NCBI GenBank assembly: GCA_902749685.1
Contig: CACVKW010001532.1
Location: 1-44,565 of the forward strand
Reading direction: 5' to 3'
DNA length: 44,565 nt
Origin: Olavius sp. associated proteobacterium Delta 1
GTDB taxonomy: Bacteria > Desulfobacterota > Desulfobacteria > Desulfobacterales > JAFDCJ01
The notes beneath the pieces were generated by a model. It did not search any database. It had not been told where the DNA came from and saw only the letters and a program-made list of their open reading frames with translations. Shown in pieces: positions 16,301 through 24,053 of this stretch. Positions within the stretch are counted from its first letter, which is position 1, and every line of letters starts with the position of its first letter. The position numbers were made by a program, and so were the translations under genes.

Positions 16301-16498
16301 ATGCAGAGTTTCAAAGAGATCGCATATGATGTTTTAAAGAAGGCCAAAAAGCCTATGCATGTCAGCGATTTGACTGAAGAAGTTCGGAAGGTCAGGAGTA
16401 TGACTGGCGACACCCCTGAAAAGACGATTAATAATGCATGTCAGAAACACGATAATATCATAAGGGTTGGCAGGGGTACTTTCCAGGCTGTTAAATAA
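16301..16498 (+). CDS. HARE-HTH domain protein
   Basis: 65 aa. FKEIAYDVLKKAKKPMHVSD plus IRVGRGTFQAV is the HARE-HTH (HB1/ASXL-type) winged-helix domain, which links restriction endonucleases and methylation-related proteins to DNA. Here it stands alone, 33 bases before a DNA methyltransferase. AAGGAG precedes the ATG. It may guide or regulate the modification genes. Confidence 0.75.
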   Translation: MQSFKEIAYDVLKKAKKPMHVSDLTEEVRKVRSMTGDTPEKTINNACQKHDNIIRVGRGTFQAVK

Positions 16499-16531
16499 AC
16501 ACTTTATTCTTGAGGATCTTGAGGAACTATT

Positions 16532-17479
16532 ATGCCTAACAGGTCACATTACAATTCGGCACATCGAATGATGAATTACCTTCGAAAAGAAGGAACGGCT
16601 CACAGTGCAGATGCTGAGTCACAAATGCCCGATTGTACCTATCATGCTGTCCTTCCTGATAGCGATTGTGTTGAGCTATTAAAAACGCTTGACGATAACT
16701 CTGTTCAGTTGATGGTCTGCGACCCGCCTTATAATCTCAACATTGCGGATTGGGATGAATTCAATGATTACATTGAATGGGCTGCTCAATGGCTGGCAGA
16801 AGTCCCGAGAGTACTGAAAAAATCCGGAAGCATCGTGATTTTTGGCGGATTTCAGTACCAGAGCGACTACGGAGGGGATCTTCTTGAGATCATGCATTAT
16901 GTTCGCCATAATGTGCCTTTGAGAATGGTTAATCTAATTATTTGGTATTACAAGAATGGAATGGGGGCTCATAGATTCTTCTCGAATAGGCACGAGGAAA
17001 TTGTTTGGTATACCAAAACCAAGAAGTACTTATTTAACCTTGATGCGGTTCGAGTGCAGTATGATGAAGCTACAAAAAAAGCTTACTTGAAAGACAAGAG
17101 ACTCAGGCCTGAGAGCGTTGAGAAGGGGAAGAATCCCACTAATGTTTGGGAGATTCCGAGGCTGAATGGTAATTCTAAAGAACGCGTGGGGCACGAGACT
17201 CAGAAGCCAGTTCAGTTGATTGATCGTATAGTGAAGGCTATGTCTAATCCAGGGGATTTGGTGCTTGATTTTTTTGCAGGATCTGGTTCTACGACAGTCG
17301 CGTCTATCCTCAACGGAAGGCATAGTATTGCGAGTGATCTTGACCCTAACTTGAGAGAATATGTCGATAGGTTGGTTGAGAAAAAGGCTGGCGGTGAGAT
17401 CAATCCTCTAAAGTTTGAACTTCTTGATGCTTCCCAAATAGATACTCTGTTTGAAGAAACCAATCAGGACGCGGCATAA
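16532..17479 (+). CDS. Beta-class N6-adenine DNA methyltransferase
   Basis: 315 aa. Catalytic DPPYNL (about residue 66) comes before the SAM-binding FFAGSGSTTV (about 249), the order of beta-class enzymes; DPPY favours N6-adenine transfer. A target-recognition region lies between (about 120-220). It is convergent with the nuclease-helicase gene ending 21 bases away, and the two probably act as the modification and restriction sides of one system. The ATG follows GAGGAACTATT. Confidence 0.85.
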   Translation: MPNRSHYNSAHRMMNYLRKEGTAHSADAESQMPDCTYHAVLPDSDCVELLKTLDDNSVQLMVCDPPYNLNIADWDEFNDYIEWAAQWLAEVPRVLKKSGSIVIFGGFQYQSDYGGDLLEIMHYVRHNVPLRMVNLIIWYYKNGMGAHRFFSNRHEEIVWYTKTKKYLFNLDAVRVQYDEATKKAYLKDKRLRPESVEKGKNPTNVWEIPRLNGNSKERVGHETQKPVQLIDRIVKAMSNPGDLVLDFFAGSGSTTVASILNGRHSIASDLDPNLREYVDRLVEKKAGGEINPLKFELLDASQIDTLFEETNQDAA

Positions 17480-17500
17480 CTTGATGGTGGATGGGGTGCT

Positions 17501-20179
17501 TTATGATGCTCCATCCACATTTAAGATTTCACTGACAAAATATTTTTCTGTGAGAAAGTCCTTCCCGAACCAAGTCCGTAGCTGCACTACAACTTCAGGT
17601 TTAAAATCATCGGCTTCTGCAGATCCACCATAGAACGCTTTTACAAATCCGATAAACGCTTCAGCGCCCGCCGTATCCTCCATATCCTCAGAGAATAAGA
17701 CTGGGATCATTGGCAGTTTTTCGAGCTGAAATTTAGACCGATTGACGAATGATACAACCCCGCATGCCTCAAGTATGTTCACCAGGAAGGGAAGCCGCCT
17801 TGCTGCTCCTGCAACAGAATCCTGGACTATTCCATGCATTTCGAAATAGGATTCGATGAAAGGCGTCTGGAAATAATTGTTGTATAGGTCTGTCCTGTTG
17901 ACGACTTTTGACTGAGATACATGGAATAGGTATTTGCACATGTGTTTGATTCCCATGAATCCAAGAAAGATATTCAACAATTTTATCTTGTCAGTAGGAT
18001 CAGAGCACAGCACGTCCCTGAAGAATTTATTGTAAAACTGTTCATTCTGGATTGTTGCCCAACTATGTTCAGTTTTTAGATCTGTTCGAAACTCAAAGAA
18101 ATCTGATGGCATCTTGTCTTGATGTTTCTGCAGGGCCTCATACAGGACTTTTCCATTCTCGGTAAGGTTTTGGTATGTAAGTTCTGATGCGCCTGGTTTC
18201 CTGTCATCCTCAAGCAATCCAATTTCCATTGCAGCCCATATCTTGTATCTGATTTGCCTGCCAAATTTCGTTAATGTCCCTTCAGATGGGAAAATTTTCT
18301 CTTTTTCAAGATATCCATCAAAATTCCCTGATCCAACTTCATGCACAACAAAGAAAAGGTGCCCCAGATGCACGCCCTGATGGTAGTGATAGCTCGCTTT
18401 TGTCGCTTCACCGATTTCCCTAAGAAACGCCACCCACGTTCCGAAAAGCTTGTTGTACGCGCTGATCGTAAATCTGCCGAGCTCGTTGATATCTGAAGGC
18501 TTAGGCTTTCTACCGAGCTCATCCTTTATAGAGAAATATTGCTCGATAAGCTTTTCTTTGGTCGGCCCTTCCTCAAGATCATCCATCTCCTTAAACATCT
18601 CGATGAGGTCCTCATCGAAATGGACCTCGCACCCTAAGGGCCATTCATATTCATCTTTCACACCACGCTTTTTAGGATCTTTTTTATCGTTTTCGCCTTC
18701 GAATTCGAGAAATCCCCGTACATGGTTGGCTTTCTTGAAATTCCCGATAAAATCGAGAACGATCACGTAATGCTTACCTTTGGACAGTCGTAGTCCTCTT
18801 CCCATCTGTTGAGTGAAGATGGTTCTTGATTCGGTGGGCCTCAGAAATAGCAGTGCCTCAACATCAGGAAAATCAACGCCCTCATTGAAAAGGTCGCATG
18901 TGAAAAGGATTGTCAGTCCATTTTCACGAAACTTTTCGATGTATTCTTCCCGCATAGCTTTCGTGAGGCTTGAATGGACTGCTTCGGCCTTAATGCCTTG
19001 GCTATTAAAATACTCAGCCATCCGGTCTGCATGATTTATGCTCACACAGAATCCGATAGCCTTCTTGTTCGGGCACAGCTCCATGTATCTGTCGTAGATG
19101 GCTTCATTCCGCTCATCGATAATTAGTAGCCTATCAAGGTCGTGGACGTTGTAGCGTCTGCCGTTATGCCTGGCTTTGGAATAATCAATGTCGTCTGTAA
19201 GACCGTAATACTTAAATCCTGCAAGATACCCTGACTCAATGGCTTCTTTTTGGCCCATCTGATAGATCAGGTTGTAATCATACAGCTCAAAAATATCCTT
19301 TCGGTCCATCCTGTCTGGAGTTGCAGTAAGCCCCAGGCTGAATTGAGGCTCAAAATGTCGAAATATCCGCAGATAGGTATCGCATTGGCCGTGATGGACT
19401 TCGTCCACGATGATGTAGTCAAAAAGATCTTGGGGGATATCTTTGAGGTACTCAGGGCGGCATAGTGTGTCTTTCGATGCGAAAACGACCCTTGTTCCAA
19501 GTTCCTTTTCTTCAGCGTTGAAATAGCTGGTGGTTGCTTCTGGCCAGACGAGCTCGAAGGATTCTTTGGCTTGTTGGAGGATCTCGTTTTTGTGGACGAT
19601 AAAGAGGGTTTTACCGTCGAATCGTTTCGCGTCGAATGCGGCAAGGAATGTTTTGCCGAGGCCTGTCGCGAGGACCGCAATCCCTTTTTTTCTGCCGGCG
19701 TTCCTGTAATACTCGATTGCGGCAAGGGCTCTGTTTTGGGCATAATGTGGTACGGGTATTTCACCTCTTTTTTTGATTGATGGATGCAGGAGGTCGTCGG
19801 CTCGCAGTGCTCTGAGCAACGCATCGGCGACGATCTCTTTTTCGTAGTTCAGGTGGTCCCATGAGAACCTAAGGACTTTCCAGTCAGCCAGTGTAAGTTC
19901 GTTTTGTCTGTAGAGCTGATCACTGAACTCGTCTGGAGCTATGGCTCCTTCGGCGTGGTATTGGTAGCCGTCTATTTCGACGGCATATTTGGCGTTGGAG
20001 GTGACTACGGCAAAATCGATCTGTCGAAGCTTGTTTTTGCTGTCTCTGAAGGGCATTTGGGGTCTTACATAGTCCAGTGCCTCTTTTCCGAGCAATGGGT
20101 AATAGATTTCCTCGATAAACATTCTTTCGGCCACATTCATAACATCAAAGTAGGAATCTTTAAAATCTTGATAATCCAA
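17501..20179 (-). CDS. Nuclease-helicase, restriction-subunit-like
   Basis: 892 aa, TTG start with AGGAG upstream. Residues about 50-75 (RQIDFAVV ... YAVEIDGYQYH) match a Vsr/DUF559-type PD-(D/E)xK nuclease. A superfamily 2 helicase follows: Walker A ATGLGKT (about 171-177), DEVHHG (259-264), TATPDR (285-290) and QQMGRGLR in the C-terminal half. The last 350 residues are unassigned. It resembles type III or stand-alone Res-type restriction enzymes; ATP-driven translocation with DNA cleavage is expected. Confidence 0.8.
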   Translation of the reverse strand: MDYQDFKDSYFDVMNVAERMFIEEIYYPLLGKEALDYVRPQMPFRDSKNKLRQIDFAVVTSNAKYAVEIDGYQYHAEGAIAPDEFSDQLYRQNELTLADWKVLRFSWDHLNYEKEIVADALLRALRADDLLHPSIKKRGEIPVPHYAQNRALAAIEYYRNAGRKKGIAVLATGLGKTFLAAFDAKRFDGKTLFIVHKNEILQQAKESFELVWPEATTSYFNAEEKELGTRVVFASKDTLCRPEYLKDIPQDLFDYIIVDEVHHGQCDTYLRIFRHFEPQFSLGLTATPDRMDRKDIFELYDYNLIYQMGQKEAIESGYLAGFKYYGLTDDIDYSKARHNGRRYNVHDLDRLLIIDERNEAIYDRYMELCPNKKAIGFCVSINHADRMAEYFNSQGIKAEAVHSSLTKAMREEYIEKFRENGLTILFTCDLFNEGVDFPDVEALLFLRPTESRTIFTQQMGRGLRLSKGKHYVIVLDFIGNFKKANHVRGFLEFEGENDKKDPKKRGVKDEYEWPLGCEVHFDEDLIEMFKEMDDLEEGPTKEKLIEQYFSIKDELGRKPKPSDINELGRFTISAYNKLFGTWVAFLREIGEATKASYHYHQGVHLGHLFFVVHEVGSGNFDGYLEKEKIFPSEGTLTKFGRQIRYKIWAAMEIGLLEDDRKPGASELTYQNLTENGKVLYEALQKHQDKMPSDFFEFRTDLKTEHSWATIQNEQFYNKFFRDVLCSDPTDKIKLLNIFLGFMGIKHMCKYLFHVSQSKVVNRTDLYNNYFQTPFIESYFEMHGIVQDSVAGAARRLPFLVNILEACGVVSFVNRSKFQLEKLPMIPVLFSEDMEDTAGAEAFIGFVKAFYGGSAEADDFKPEVVVQLRTWFGKDFLTEKYFVSEILNVDGAS

Positions 20180-20242
20180 GGCAGGCTTCTCCTATTAAAT
20201 GTGGTAGGCAAGTTTTATTTTCCATGGGCCTTTTACCACCCT

Positions 20243-20258
20243 TTGGGTTTAAACTCAA
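20243..20258 (+). promoter_or_regulatory. GTTTAAACTCAA motif (copy 3)
   Basis: TTGGGTTTAAACTCAA, a shorter palindrome with the same oriented right half as the other copies. It ends 75 bases before the HU gene and lies between the divergent helicase and HU genes, so it could act on either. Confidence 0.5.
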
Positions 20259-20333
20259 GAAAATATCATTTCGAAATTCTTGACAATCCAGTCCCTTAGG
20301 GTTAGTTCTGGGACGGAAAAGGGAGGTTGCATC

Positions 20334-20660
20334 ATGACACTTACCAAGTCACAAATCATTGATGCTGTTGTTGCCAGCAACGGTTTTTCTATAAATAAGG
20401 CCGCTGATACCGTTGAGGCTGTCTTAAAAATCATCAAGCAGGGTTTGGAGTCTGGTGATGATGTCTTGGTTTCTGGGTTCGGGAAATTCCAGGTCAGACA
20501 AAAAGCGGCTCGTAAAGGTCGGAATCCCTATACTGGCGAATCAATGATGCTGAAGCCAAGAAGGGTCGTGACGTTTAAGTGTTCTGGGAAGTTAAAGGAG
20601 AGGATTAATGGAAGCGAAAACGCTGGACGAGGCTTTTTGAATAACTCCGGTAAAATCTAA
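20334..20660 (+). CDS. HU/IHF family DNA-bending protein
   Basis: 108 aa. Full family signature: MTLTKSQIIDAVVASNGFS start, GFGKFQVRQKAARKGRNPYTG arm, and a C-terminal helix pair, plus a 15-residue tail. HU/IHF dimers bend and compact DNA; this one is closest in look to IHF-alpha-like proteins of delta-type Proteobacteria. I chose the ATG at 20334 because GGGAGG precedes it. HU is typical of bacteria and rare in archaea, so it supports bacterial origin of this block. Confidence 0.9.
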   Translation: MTLTKSQIIDAVVASNGFSINKAADTVEAVLKIIKQGLESGDDVLVSGFGKFQVRQKAARKGRNPYTGESMMLKPRRVVTFKCSGKLKERINGSENAGRGFLNNSGKI

Positions 20661-20686
20661 AAGATAAATTCATGAAGGATTGAGAC

Positions 20687-21310
20687 ATGGCTGAAGAATC
20701 TGTTTTAGAAAAATTCAACTTCAAGACCAGGTATCATCTAAAAGAAGCCCAGATCGATATCGGCCCTTTTTCAAATGAAAATTTTGAAAAACAGATCAGA
20801 GAGAAAATAATCCCCGCCATCTTGGAGCTTGAGTCTGAAAAGCTAATTGATGGCTTCTATTTCTTGTATCATTCAAAAATAGACCTTCGTTTATCATGTG
20901 ATTCCTGGGATGAAAAAGAATCTGATATCAAGCGCGTCTTAACAAAACATGGGATATCAGATAGCCTTAAGGAATATGATCTACAGGAAGATGAGATTGC
21001 AAATTTAGATAACAATAGCCTGGAACTGACAAGCCGTCTAAGGATGGCCTATATCCTTTTCAAGGATAAAGGCGACTCGCAACACAATTATTCTAATCTA
21101 AAAAAGTTCCCTCAATTATGGAACCACTATTTATACAATCAATTCGGATATATCAACCTGGATGAAGGGATTGATCACTTAAATTATGGTATTGGCCAAC
21201 TATTGATCGCATTAGACCATAACCAATGTGACGTATCCACCATAATAGACATCCTTGAAAAATTTAAAGAGGCCGCCGACACAGAGATTGATAAACTGAA
21301 AAAAGGTTAA
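20687..21310 (+). CDS. Hypothetical protein
   Basis: 207 aa, AAGGATTGAGAC before ATG. Soluble, acidic, helical. The segment IDGFYFLYHSKIDLRLSCDS and the later LNQFG-like HYLYNQFGYINLDEGIDHLN loosely recall the C-terminal domain of lantibiotic dehydratases, but the match is faint and I do not assign it. Only a start codon away from the coiled-coil gene that follows, so they may be partners. Confidence 0.55.
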   Translation: MAEESVLEKFNFKTRYHLKEAQIDIGPFSNENFEKQIREKIIPAILELESEKLIDGFYFLYHSKIDLRLSCDSWDEKESDIKRVLTKHGISDSLKEYDLQEDEIANLDNNSLELTSRLRMAYILFKDKGDSQHNYSNLKKFPQLWNHYLYNQFGYINLDEGIDHLNYGIGQLLIALDHNQCDVSTIIDILEKFKEAADTEIDKLKKG

Positions 21311-21311
21311 G

Positions 21312-21545
21312 ATGATGGGTATCACAGATATTTTATTAGGTCTTAAAGATAAAGTGCTTGATGCAGCGTCCTATGAGTTGTTGCTCCGCAACTTCCAGTT
21401 GTTGGAGTCAAATTATCAACTTACTAAGGACGAACTTCAATTAGTTAAAAGGGATAATGACAGGCTAAAAGCAGAAAACCTCGAACTTCATGGAACAATT
21501 GGGGGACTTTCGGCCGAAATTGACATACTAAAGGGAAAAATTTGA
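21312..21545 (+). CDS. Small coiled-coil protein
   Basis: 77 aa. From about residue 25 to the end heptads run uninterrupted (LLESNYQLTKDELQLVKRDN ...), predicting one long coiled coil; the head has a short helix (MGITDILLGLKDKV). It starts right after the stop of the previous gene. Likely an oligomerisation partner. Confidence 0.55.
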   Translation: MMGITDILLGLKDKVLDAASYELLLRNFQLLESNYQLTKDELQLVKRDNDRLKAENLELHGTIGGLSAEIDILKGKI

Positions 21546-21559
21546 ATTGAATTTTATCG

Positions 21560-21592
21560 GCGTTAGATCCTAAATTTAACGCATTATTTTTT
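21560..21592. terminator. Hairpin terminator between convergent genes
   Basis: GCGTTA / TAACGC stem followed by ATTATTTTTT on the plus strand. It is nested in a larger repeat GAATTTTAT / ATAAAATTC (about 21544-21620). Probably ends transcription from both sides. Confidence 0.45.
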
Positions 21593-21643
21593 GGTGTTGA
21601 AATTTCGATGAAATAAAATTCATTTAAATTCGAACAGGCCCCT

Positions 21644-21889
21644 TTATTTATACACAGTCAGAACCCTGTCATCATTAATTATTACGGTGGCGTTTTTAGC
21701 CCTGTCCATTACCTGGATTGCCCGTTTTAACTCGGTGACGACCGCCTGATACTCTCTTTTTCCGATAAATATTTTTATTGCACCTCCTGGAGCATGTTCC
21801 TCTTTTCCCTTGTTCAGTATTATATCAATTATCTGTTTAGAGAATCCCCTTTGCTGGCTTCGTTTTTCAGCATGTTGTGTGAGTTTCAT
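21644..21889 (-). CDS. DUF4258-like small protein
   Basis: 81 aa. LTQHAEKRSQQRGFSKQIID ... GGAIKIFIGKREYQAVV ... VIINDDRVLTVYK has the His/Arg-rich N-terminus and beta sheet of DUF4258/BrnT-RelE-like toxin folds. It overlaps the end of the upstream gene by 4 bases (ATGA-type), so the pair could be a toxin-antitoxin-like module. Confidence 0.6.
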   Translation of the reverse strand: MKLTQHAEKRSQQRGFSKQIIDIILNKGKEEHAPGGAIKIFIGKREYQAVVTELKRAIQVMDRAKNATVIINDDRVLTVYK

Positions 21890-22431
21890 TGAATTATCCC
21901 TCCATTCATAAAAAACTCATCGATTTTTTTATGCTGCCAGTTGTTGGTGTGCTCCCTAATGACGTTCCTTAGACCGGCCTCATTCCTGAATAGCCATCCT
22001 TCAACATTGTCTAAAAACCTGTCTGTTGCTCCATCGCCTGTGAATCCGAGCCTTCTGTTACAGACATCTATTACTGTTTGCTTGGTGAGGTTGTATTTTT
22101 TCCTGACTGCTTTGTAAGCAAAAAGGTAGGCTTCGTGCAGTTCCTGCCTGTTTTCTGATCCGCTCCACCTGATTTTTGAGAGAACCTCAAGAAGATAGTT
22201 AAGGCTTTTGGGTTTGAGTTTGCTTGTTTTCTGGGACAGGTGATCCTGGATGTCTTGAGAGGCATTCATTAGGTGGACCGCCGCGTAACCAAGGGCTTCA
22301 CTTGTCGGGTCATCCTCACCAAGGAATTTAATTGATTTCTTTTCGAGGGCTTCAATCTTTTCCCAAGCGAGATTGATTCCCTTGAGGATTTCTGCCCTGA
22401 TCTTCTGGTGTTCATTTGCTTGAGTTGTCAT
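21886..22431 (-). CDS. Hypothetical helical protein
   Basis: 181 aa from the ATG at 22431, preceded by GAGGGAGGG. All-helical (NEHQKIRAEILKGINLAWEK; later KYNLTKQTVIDVCNRRLGFT). The last part could be a SMC-like or HTH-like DNA binder; no confident family. Driven by a sigma70-type promoter at 22500-22528 and translated together with the DUF4258-like gene. Confidence 0.55.
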   Translation of the reverse strand: MTTQANEHQKIRAEILKGINLAWEKIEALEKKSIKFLGEDDPTSEALGYAAVHLMNASQDIQDHLSQKTSKLKPKSLNYLLEVLSKIRWSGSENRQELHEAYLFAYKAVRKKYNLTKQTVIDVCNRRLGFTGDGATDRFLDNVEGWLFRNEAGLRNVIREHTNNWQHKKIDEFFMNGGIIQ

Positions 22432-22499
22432 GTCTTTTCCCTCCCTCAATTTGTGATTTTTATGGTCAAAATATTGCTTAATTCTGTCGCTTCTAAATC

Positions 22500-22528
22500 A
22501 CCATAAAACAGTAAATTTAAGTTGTCAA
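22500..22528 (-). promoter_or_regulatory. Sigma70-type promoter
   Basis: Minus-strand TTGACA (22528-22523), exactly 17-base spacer, TATGGT (22505-22500), about 70 bases before the start at 22431. Confidence 0.55.
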
Positions 22529-22555
22529 TATATTCAATAAAAAGAGTTATTTACA

Positions 22556-22623
22556 CTAGAAAAACTAGTTTGTTTCTGATCTAGAATTATCCTAGTTTTT
22601 AGCAATAGATTTGAGCCCACTAG
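22556..22623. repeat. Cluster of five CTAG sites with inverted repeat
   Basis: CTAG occurs at 22556, 22565, 22581, 22592 and 22620. AAAAACTAG (22560-22568) and CTAGTTTTT (22592-22600) form a perfect 9-base inverted repeat. It lies between divergent promoters, one bacterial and one archaeal in type, and may be a cooperative operator. Confidence 0.45.
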
Positions 22624-22648
22624 AACTATATTCTGCATCACAACAGTA

Positions 22649-22677
22649 TTTATATATAAGCCTTACTTAGTAAGTAA
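22649..22677 (+). promoter_or_regulatory. Archaeal TATA box with adjacent operator palindrome
   Basis: TTTATATATA at 22649-22658 is an archaeal TATA box; predicted start of transcription about 22680. Immediately downstream TTACTTAGTAAGTAA (22663-22677) is a perfect palindrome filling the space to the start site, ideally placed for a repressor. Confidence 0.6.
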
Positions 22678-22701
22678 GTAACAGACGATGAGGTGCAATA
22701 A

Positions 22702-22815
22702 ATGAAAACGATCAACGTCACATTTGAAGACGACGAGCACAAAGCGCTCACAAAACAAAAAGGAGAAAAAAACTGGAGAGACTTCATCCTTGAACTCTCT
22801 AAAAGAGCTGAATGA
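22702..22815 (+). CDS. Small RHH-like protein
   Basis: 37 aa: KTINVTFEDDEHKALTKQKG then WRDFILELSK. One strand followed by two helices is the ribbon-helix-helix plan, as in small archaeal antitoxins and plasmid regulators. GAGGTGCAATAA precedes the ATG. It directly follows the palindrome at 22663 and could bind it as autoregulator. Confidence 0.55.
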   Translation: MKTINVTFEDDEHKALTKQKGEKNWRDFILELSKRAE

Positions 22816-23156
22816 TTAAAATGGTACCACCAATGACTGTTGAAGAAATGTTTGAAAGACATGCGATAAAACAAAGAACGAGAGCTAAATATGGAAGCAT
22901 CACAAAAAGAAGCGATGTGGTATGCGCCAAATGTGGCAGCAAAAGCTTTCTTGAGTATCATCATAATTCAATTTCTTATCATAGAGATAAGTTTGTGATC
23001 CTTTGTCACGACTGCCATCAAGATGAGCATAGGAAATTAATAGCAGGCAAAGGGGAATTTCATGAGGAATTAGCCGTTCCCGACGAAAAAGGAGTGCGCC
23101 GGGAAACGGCATATAACAAGCGAGGTGTCAGGAAAAATGAGAAAAATGCAATGTGA
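22812..23156 (+). CDS. HNH-like zinc nuclease
   Basis: 114 aa, start overlaps the previous stop (ATGA). VCAKCGSKSFLEYHHNSISY (about 37-56) and ILCHDCHQDEHRK (about 62-75) form a compact HNH fold with two Cys pairs and a His pair. Likely a small DNA endonuclease. A second in-frame ATG at 22821 is possible. Confidence 0.65.
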   Translation: MIKMVPPMTVEEMFERHAIKQRTRAKYGSITKRSDVVCAKCGSKSFLEYHHNSISYHRDKFVILCHDCHQDEHRKLIAGKGEFHEELAVPDEKGVRRETAYNKRGVRKNEKNAM

Positions 23157-23259
23157 ATGCGGATGGAGCCAAGATGGTCCAGAAAACGAGCAGCCTTGGT
23201 TCTGCAGACCAAACAATTGCCCAAAGTGTGGAGCAGAGACTGAAGAGGTGGAAGTATGA
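23137..23259 (+). CDS. Small zinc-ribbon protein
   Basis: 40 aa, overlapping the HNH gene by 20 bases. CECG ... FC....CPKCG with Trp residues forms a zinc ribbon. GAGGTGTCAGGAAAA precedes the ATG. Function unknown. Confidence 0.5.
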   Translation: MRKMQCECGWSQDGPENEQPWFCRPNNCPKCGAETEEVEV

Positions 23260-23408
23260 ACCTGAGAAACTTGAATGGGAAAACGATCAAGAACGCTGGA
23301 TATTACAACAATGCGAACGCTCTGTACATAAGGTTTACAGACGGTACAGGCGCCCGTTTCGAGGCTTGCCCTGGAGAAGAATACGAGACCATTATAAGGA
23401 CAGAATAA
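23256..23408 (+). CDS. Small hypothetical protein
   Basis: 50 aa, ATGA overlap with the previous stop and GAGGTGG three bases before the start. Beta-rich (ALYIRFTDGTGARFEACPG), probably a small sheet domain. No family recognised. Confidence 0.5.
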   Translation: MNLRNLNGKTIKNAGYYNNANALYIRFTDGTGARFEACPGEEYETIIRTE

Positions 23409-23420
23409 TGATATCAGGAA

Positions 23421-23516
23421 ACCTCGCGTTCGGATTCGTTCTGAATGCTTCGCGGGTGATCTGTTCAATGGGTTTGGCACTCTCTTACCCTTCAGGCAGG
23501 TTGCCCGGAGGCCTGA
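23421..23516 (+). ncRNA. Structured leader or small RNA candidate
   Basis: Two strong hairpins in a non-coding gap: ACC-CGCG / CGCG-GGT with inner ATTC/GAAT (23421-23457) and TCAGGC / GCCTGA (23492-23516), with a weaker GGGT / ACCC between. The last ends 20 bases before the next start, so it may regulate translation of the membrane protein at 23537. Confidence 0.4.
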
Positions 23517-23536
23517 CAAAACAATGAGGTGAAACA

Positions 23537-23659
23537 ATGATAATCGGTTATGCACTATTCATGGTGGGCTTGGCCCTTGGATTGATCCTTGGGCTAATCT
23601 ACACGCTTTTGTCGTGGATTGTCTTCATGTACATGATGACTGCGGAGCCAGAACTATAA
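23537..23659 (+). CDS. Small single-pass membrane protein
   Basis: 40 aa, almost wholly hydrophobic (IGYALFMVGLALGLILGLIY then LLSWIVFMYMM), one long or two short membrane helices. GAGGTGA upstream. Possibly holin-like or a membrane anchor; no proof. Confidence 0.5.
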   Translation: MIIGYALFMVGLALGLILGLIYTLLSWIVFMYMMTAEPEL

Positions 23660-23673
23660 TGAGGTGAATAATG

Positions 23674-23895
23674 ATGGAGATGTTAAATAAATCTGTACAT
23701 GAACTTGAGAAACATATTGGAAAAGAGATTGATATAATTGGCAAGGGTGTCGATGGTTGCCTATCTGGGAAGCTTGTTGGGGTGAAGGGGTTTTTGCTGA
23801 AAGTTGATACTGGTAATAGCCATAGAATTGAGTACTACAATATGTTGATGGCGAACAGGATTGAGTTTAGCGATGAGAATGGTGATCAATCATGA
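23674..23895 (+). CDS. Small Sm-like protein
   Basis: 73 aa. Two adjacent ATGs (23671, 23674); I chose the second, five bases after GAGGTGAA. HIGKEIDIIGKGVDGCLSGK and GVKGFLLKVDTG followed by YYNMLMANRIEF resembles the five-strand Sm/LSm-like barrel, which would suit RNA binding. Tentative. Confidence 0.5.
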   Translation: MEMLNKSVHELEKHIGKEIDIIGKGVDGCLSGKLVGVKGFLLKVDTGNSHRIEYYNMLMANRIEFSDENGDQS

Positions 23896-24053
23896 GCAAC
23901 GACGATACAAAACAAAGGATAGGCAACATTAGCCGTATGTGCAGCGACAACGTGATGGGCTTCAAGTTCAATGACCAGGGCAGGCTCAAGGCAATTGGTG
24001 GCTGCATGAAAGCCAGAGACTTCAGGAGGACTGATATGTGTGACAAGAATTGA
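23892..24053 (+). CDS. Small Cys-containing protein
   Basis: 53 aa, overlapping both neighbours; GGTGAT five bases before the ATG. Four Cys in all (MCSDN, GGCMK, DMCDKN) but no clear zinc ribbon. The end carries the ribosome-binding region of the J-domain gene inside it, so the two are coupled. Confidence 0.45.
   Translation: MSNDDTKQRIGNISRMCSDNVMGFKFNDQGRLKAIGGCMKARDFRRTDMCDKN

Noticed and set aside
23153..23527. 124-aa frame across small genes
   Set aside because: Shadow of two overlapping small genes and a hairpin region; no start signal.
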